6,955 nt of DNA from UBA10161 sp964581105 (GTDB taxonomy: Archaea; Micrarchaeota; Micrarchaeia; Anstonellales; Anstonellaceae), in assembly GCA_964581105.1 (NCBI GenBank), contig CAZOMB010000031.1, positions 1 to 6,955 of the forward strand. The letters run 5' to 3'. The translations under genes and the position numbers were made by a program. Shown here piece after piece: positions 4,421 to 6,955 of the stretch (positions are counted from its first letter, which is position 1; each line of letters opens with the position of its first letter). The notes beneath the pieces are model-generated. The model worked only from the letters and a program-made list of their open reading frames with translations, did not search any database and was not told the origin of the DNA.

Positions 4421-4433
4421 AAATAATAAAAAC
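4421..4433 (-). promoter_or_regulatory. T/A-rich box between cca and the Cys-rich gene (promoter and/or terminator)
   Basis: On the minus strand this reads TTTTTATTATTT, about 30 nt before ATG 4391 and 12 nt after the cca stop. It could be the TATA box of the Cys-rich/two-TM unit, the T-rich terminator of cca, or both. If it is the promoter, the transcript start near 4400 leaves little room for the SD-like AGAGGCGATC (4394-4403), so read-through from cca is also possible. Confidence 0.45.
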
Positions 4434-4444
4434 CTTTTCCCAGC

Positions 4445-5812
4445 TCAAGCAATCCTTGCAAAGAAATAATCTGCCAAAAATTTCAGGTATTTCTCCCGTA
4501 TAATAAGCTTTCCTTCAAGAATCTCGCATTTTTTCAGCTCCTTTTGCATTGCTTTTGGAATGCCCAATCCATCTTGCCTTTTGCAGGCGTTTGCAATCGC
4601 CTTTTTTGCATCGGTAATTTCCCTTTTTTCAACAGCAACAATCCTGTCATGCTCAATGTGCAGGTTAAGGCTGTTTTTGTGCTTTTTTACGAATGCGTCA
4701 ACGTCAGATGAAAAGCCTATTGCAGGCCCAACAGCCTTTCTTACACAAGGAAGCAGCCATCTTTCAAGCTCAAAAAGAATAATGCACTCCTTGCCATTGC
4801 TCCAGTGATAATAGCCAAAAACCCCAAAGCCAAGCCCCTCTAGGTTCCTGACAAGTGCTTGTGCTGTTTTCTTGAGCTGTGGCCAAAGAACGTCTGGTAC
4901 AACATTTGGCGCTGCAAACTCCACTGCAATGCACCTACTTTCCCTTTGTTTCATTGCCCTTGCTATTTCCTTTACGCTGCTTTTCCTTTTTTGTGAAAAG
5001 AAGAATTTCATTGACGGGCTTTTCAGGAACCTTCTGCACTCAAAAATGAACCTTGAAAGGGAAGTCTGCGCAACAACTGCAGCAACATTCCTTTTTTCAT
5101 CAACCGGGTCAAGCACAACCAATGGAGAATAGAATTTTTCCCTAATCTTTTCCTTGTTCATCTTGCCTTTCAAATCCAAAGCAGGCTCTTTCCAGGATGC
5201 TGCGCTTTTCATGAGATTGAAAAGAGAGCCATAATAAATTATAAGAAGCTCGCAAAGATAGCCAGAAAACCCCTCAATGCGAAGCTCTGCACCATAAATC
5301 CCAAAGTTTTTCATGAACCTTTTCAGGAGCCTGACATCATCCTTTTCCTTGGCACCAATGCTTGAATTCACATATTCTGTGTGAAGCTGGGAGCGGTCAA
5401 CAGACGAGCCCTTTTGCTTTATTTCATCTATCTTGTAGGCAGGCACAATATCAGCATGGTAATTGCCTGAAAACACCTGCAAATAAGGGTGCTCAGCATA
5501 GCGGGCCTCTGTCCTCATTCCTGCAAATGCCTTTCTTGCATATTCAAGGCCAAGCATGCTCATGTCATGGTGCGGATAATGCCTTGGGAAGAGCAGAAAA
5601 ATGTCAAACTCATTGTTGCCTGACAGGTTTGTCCCTTTTGCCAAAGAACCTGCAAGCCTGATTTCAACTGACTTCGGAACGGTTTCTTCAAGCTTTTTAA
5701 TAAGCCTGCCTGCAGCCTCAAAATTCCGGAGAGCCTCTTGTTTTTTTGGCTTTATCTTGCTAAGGGCAGATGAAAACACGGATTTTGCCCTCTTGCTTCC
5801 CAGTGTTTGCAT
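4445..5812 (-). CDS. cca: Class I (archaeal-type) CCA-adding enzyme, tRNA nucleotidyltransferase
   Basis: Adds and repairs the 3' CCA of tRNAs without a nucleic acid template, using CTP and ATP. The 455-residue product is near the usual archaeal length (about 440). The nucleotidyltransferase core is at the N-terminus: RLAGSLAKGTNLSGNNEFD (52-70) contains the GS helix-turn motif and catalytic carboxylates Glu68 and Asp70, followed by IFLLFPRHYP. The third carboxylate is Asp121 in YHADIVPAYKI. RLLKRFMKNFGIYGAE and GFSGYLCELLIIYYGS (about 163-195) are the conserved helices contacting nucleotide and tRNA backbone in this class. The remaining C-terminal half is the expected body and tail region. 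ATG 5812 lies about 26 nt from a TATA-like box at 5832-5842, suggesting a leaderless mRNA. Both tRNAs in the window lack encoded CCA and need this enzyme. Confidence 0.95.
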   Translation of the reverse strand: MQTLGSKRAKSVFSSALSKIKPKKQEALRNFEAAGRLIKKLEETVPKSVEIRLAGSLAKGTNLSGNNEFDIFLLFPRHYPHHDMSMLGLEYARKAFAGMRTEARYAEHPYLQVFSGNYHADIVPAYKIDEIKQKGSSVDRSQLHTEYVNSSIGAKEKDDVRLLKRFMKNFGIYGAELRIEGFSGYLCELLIIYYGSLFNLMKSAASWKEPALDLKGKMNKEKIREKFYSPLVVLDPVDEKRNVAAVVAQTSLSRFIFECRRFLKSPSMKFFFSQKRKSSVKEIARAMKQRESRCIAVEFAAPNVVPDVLWPQLKKTAQALVRNLEGLGFGVFGYYHWSNGKECIILFELERWLLPCVRKAVGPAIGFSSDVDAFVKKHKNSLNLHIEHDRIVAVEKREITDAKKAIANACKRQDGLGIPKAMQKELKKCEILEGKLIIREKYLKFLADYFFARIA

Positions 5813-5831
5813 GAGAGGCTATTTCATCCTC

Positions 5832-5842
5832 TATTTTAAAAA
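5832..5842. promoter_or_regulatory. Symmetrical TATA-like box shared by cca and the divergent surface-protein gene
   Basis: ATTTTAAAAAA is the only strong A/T box in the 52-nt gap between ATG 5812 (-) and ATG 5865 (+). Its centre is about 26 nt from each start codon, so both genes would be leaderless or nearly so from the same element. Confidence 0.6.
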
Positions 5843-5864
5843 ATGCATGTGCGAAAGGGCATTT

Positions 5865-6350
5865 ATGACCAAAAGCCACAAAAAAGGTCCTCCAGAGGCC
5901 GCCATCTTTCTTGCAGGCGCCCTTTTTCTCCTGCTGCTCTTCTTCTACGTTCTTTCATCGCTGTTTCCTGCACCCTCTCCTGACCGTGAAATTTCCGCGT
6001 CCTCATCATATTGGAGGAATACAGCCCCATTTGCTCTTCTTCATTATGATGTGACTCAGGATGGCAATGCAACGCTAGTGGTTCTAAATGTGGATGGAAA
6101 CTTCTCCCATCTAACAATAACGCGCATTGACATCGGAACAAGCAGCTACGCAAAGCCAATCATGCTTACCCATGGAAATTTCACAACCGTTGAGATGAAG
6201 GTCAATATTGTGCGTGGCTGGTTTCACGACAAGAAGTTGCGCCTGAACGTCAACATCACATATCAAAATCCAGATGGCACATCTTCTGTTCAAGTGGGAA
6301 AAAATCCCCTGGTTACCTATGATCTTCCCCGGCTGAAAAAGCTCACTTGA
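5865..6350 (+). CDS. Membrane-anchored surface protein with single beta-rich domain
   Basis: A 161-residue protein of unknown function. Residues 1-12 are short and basic; 13-34 (AIFLAGALFLLLLFFYVLSS) are a single TM anchor; the rest is expected outside the cell. Residues 68-132 carry NATLVVLNVDGNFSHLTITR and IDIGTSSY, resembling QLVLKN...VTITGLEIGNQSY in the protein at 210-935, with the same anchor-then-domain order. It lacks the Ig-like C-terminal domain. Sequons at N68, N79, N105 and N130 suggest N-glycosylation. ATG 5865 is preferred over in-frame ATG 5847 because the TATA-like box at 5832-5842 predicts transcription starting near 5862. Much longer upstream extension to 5601 would run antisense through cca and is rejected. 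The gene is divergent from cca and overlaps the 3' end of the transaldolase gene by 8 nt. Confidence 0.8.
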   Translation: MTKSHKKGPPEAAIFLAGALFLLLLFFYVLSSLFPAPSPDREISASSSYWRNTAPFALLHYDVTQDGNATLVVLNVDGNFSHLTITRIDIGTSSYAKPIMLTHGNFTTVEMKVNIVRGWFHDKKLRLNVNITYQNPDGTSSVQVGKNPLVTYDLPRLKKLT

Positions 6351-6955
6351 TTGCCTTTTTTGCTGCATTGTAGTCCTCAACGAATTTTGCTATTCCCTTG
6401 TCAGTCAATGGGTGCATGAACATTTTCTCAAGAACTGCTGGCGGCACTGTTGCTATGTCAGCGCCAGCAAGCGCAGCCTGCACAACATGCTCCTGGCTTC
6501 TTATGCTTGCTGCCAATACCTTGGTTTTGAAATCATAATTCTTATAGACTGCAATAATTTTCTTGAGAAGAACAATGCTGTCCTCGCCTATGTCATCCAA
6601 CCTCCCTAAAAATGGCGAAACAAAAGTTGCCCCTGCCTTTGCTGCCAAAAGAGCCTGCTCAGTAGAGAAAACAAGCGTAACATTGGTTTTGATTCCCTTT
6701 TTTGAGAGCATTCCAACTGCCTTTAGCCCTTCTTTGGTCATTGGCACTTTTATGACAACATTCTTTGCCCAGGCAGCCATCATTTGCCCGTCCTTTGCCA
6801 TGCCTTCAGAGGTCTCCTCAATTCCTTCGGATGACACAGGGCCGTGGATGATTTTGCAAATTTCCTTTATTGCCTTTTCCTGGTTTCTTCCTGCCCGAAG
6901 GATAATTGTCGGGTTTGTGGTTATTCCGTCAACAAGCCCCATGGCAGCAAATTTT
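6343..6955 (-). CDS. tal: Transaldolase, MipB/TalC type (N-terminus beyond window)
   Basis: Transfers a dihydroxyacetone unit between sugar phosphates through a Schiff base, in the non-oxidative pentose phosphate route; cytoplasmic. The visible part reads KFAAMGLVDGITTNPTII, the classical family start region, so the frame runs off the window end and only about 15-20 residues are missing. The ATG at 6942 is an internal Met, not the start. NVVIKVPMTKEG holds the Schiff-base Lys (codon 6750-6748). TNVTLVFS, GATFVSPFLGRLDDIG, KVLAASIRS and GADIATVPP are the other barrel-strand motifs. The Phe in SPFLGRLDD favours transaldolase over fructose-6-phosphate aldolase, which has Tyr there. About 204 of the usual roughly 215-220 residues are visible. 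Its stop overlaps the end of the convergent surface-protein gene. Confidence 0.93.
   Translation of the reverse strand, partial: KFAAMGLVDGITTNPTIILRAGRNQEKAIKEICKIIHGPVSSEGIEETSEGMAKDGQMMAAWAKNVVIKVPMTKEGLKAVGMLSKKGIKTNVTLVFSTEQALLAAKAGATFVSPFLGRLDDIGEDSIVLLKKIIAVYKNYDFKTKVLAASIRSQEHVVQAALAGADIATVPPAVLEKMFMHPLTDKGIAKFVEDYNAAKKAIK

Noticed and set aside
5601..5864. Upstream extension of the surface protein by about 88 codons
   Set aside because: It would run antisense through the 5' end of cca, lacks a promoter, and puts a long tail before the TM anchor; ATG 5865 fits the TATA spacing.

Overview
The window reads as archaeal chromosome. The evidence is two tRNA genes interrupted by bulge-helix-bulge (BHB) type introns, a class I (archaeal-type) CCA-adding enzyme, a tRNA-Tyr with the archaeal/eukaryal C1-G72 pair, tRNAs without encoded CCA, A/T-rich TATA boxes about 25 nt before mostly leaderless starts, and single-anchor surface proteins rich in N-glycosylation sequons. 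Compact gene packing and introns outside the anticodon loop suggest a DPANN-type lineage (Micrarchaeota/Diapherotrites-like), but that placement is inference.

Layout. 1-86 (-): the first codons of mscL, cut by the window edge. 210-935 (+): a membrane-anchored surface protein with an Ig-like C-terminal domain, divergent from mscL. 986-1515 (+): tRNA-Tyr(GTA) and tRNA-Asp(GTC), 6 nt apart behind one TATA box. Each has an intron in the anticodon loop and a second one in the T-loop. 1547-2229 (-): a SAM methyltransferase split by an apparent one-base frameshift in a G5 run. 2291-2485 (+): a small AbrB/SpoVT-like protein, divergent from the methyltransferase. 2554-3282 (+): a family 2 glycosyltransferase. 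3283-3552 and 3549-4391 (-): a two-TM protein with a basic/acidic helical N-terminus, translationally coupled to a secreted Cys-rich repeat protein. 4445-5812 (-): cca. 5865-6350 (+): a second membrane-anchored surface protein, distantly similar to the one at 210-935. 6343-6955 (-): a MipB/TalC-type transaldolase, missing only its first residues at the window edge.

The most interesting part is the tRNA pair. Three of the four introns share a recognisable core: a left arm AACCTTTTT-like and a right arm with the motif AAGCTYCACCAAAAAG or a close variant. In both tRNA-Tyr copies the sequence outside the core is complementary to the local exon (TTCAA/TTGAA in the T-loop, CTGTAGAA/TTCTGCAG in the anticodon loop). 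This is what copying of a splicing-competent intron between sites would look like. The tRNA-Tyr T-loop intron also carries an extra branched insert of perfect hairpins.

How genes connect: the tRNAs lack CCA, which the nearby cca product would add. The glycosyltransferase, the two sequon-rich anchored proteins and the Cys-rich protein point to cell-surface functions, but no shared pathway is demonstrated. Three divergent pairs each appear to share one near-symmetrical A/T-rich box. No CRISPR, rRNA, transposase or prophage was seen, and no gap longer than 300 bases lacks a gene.
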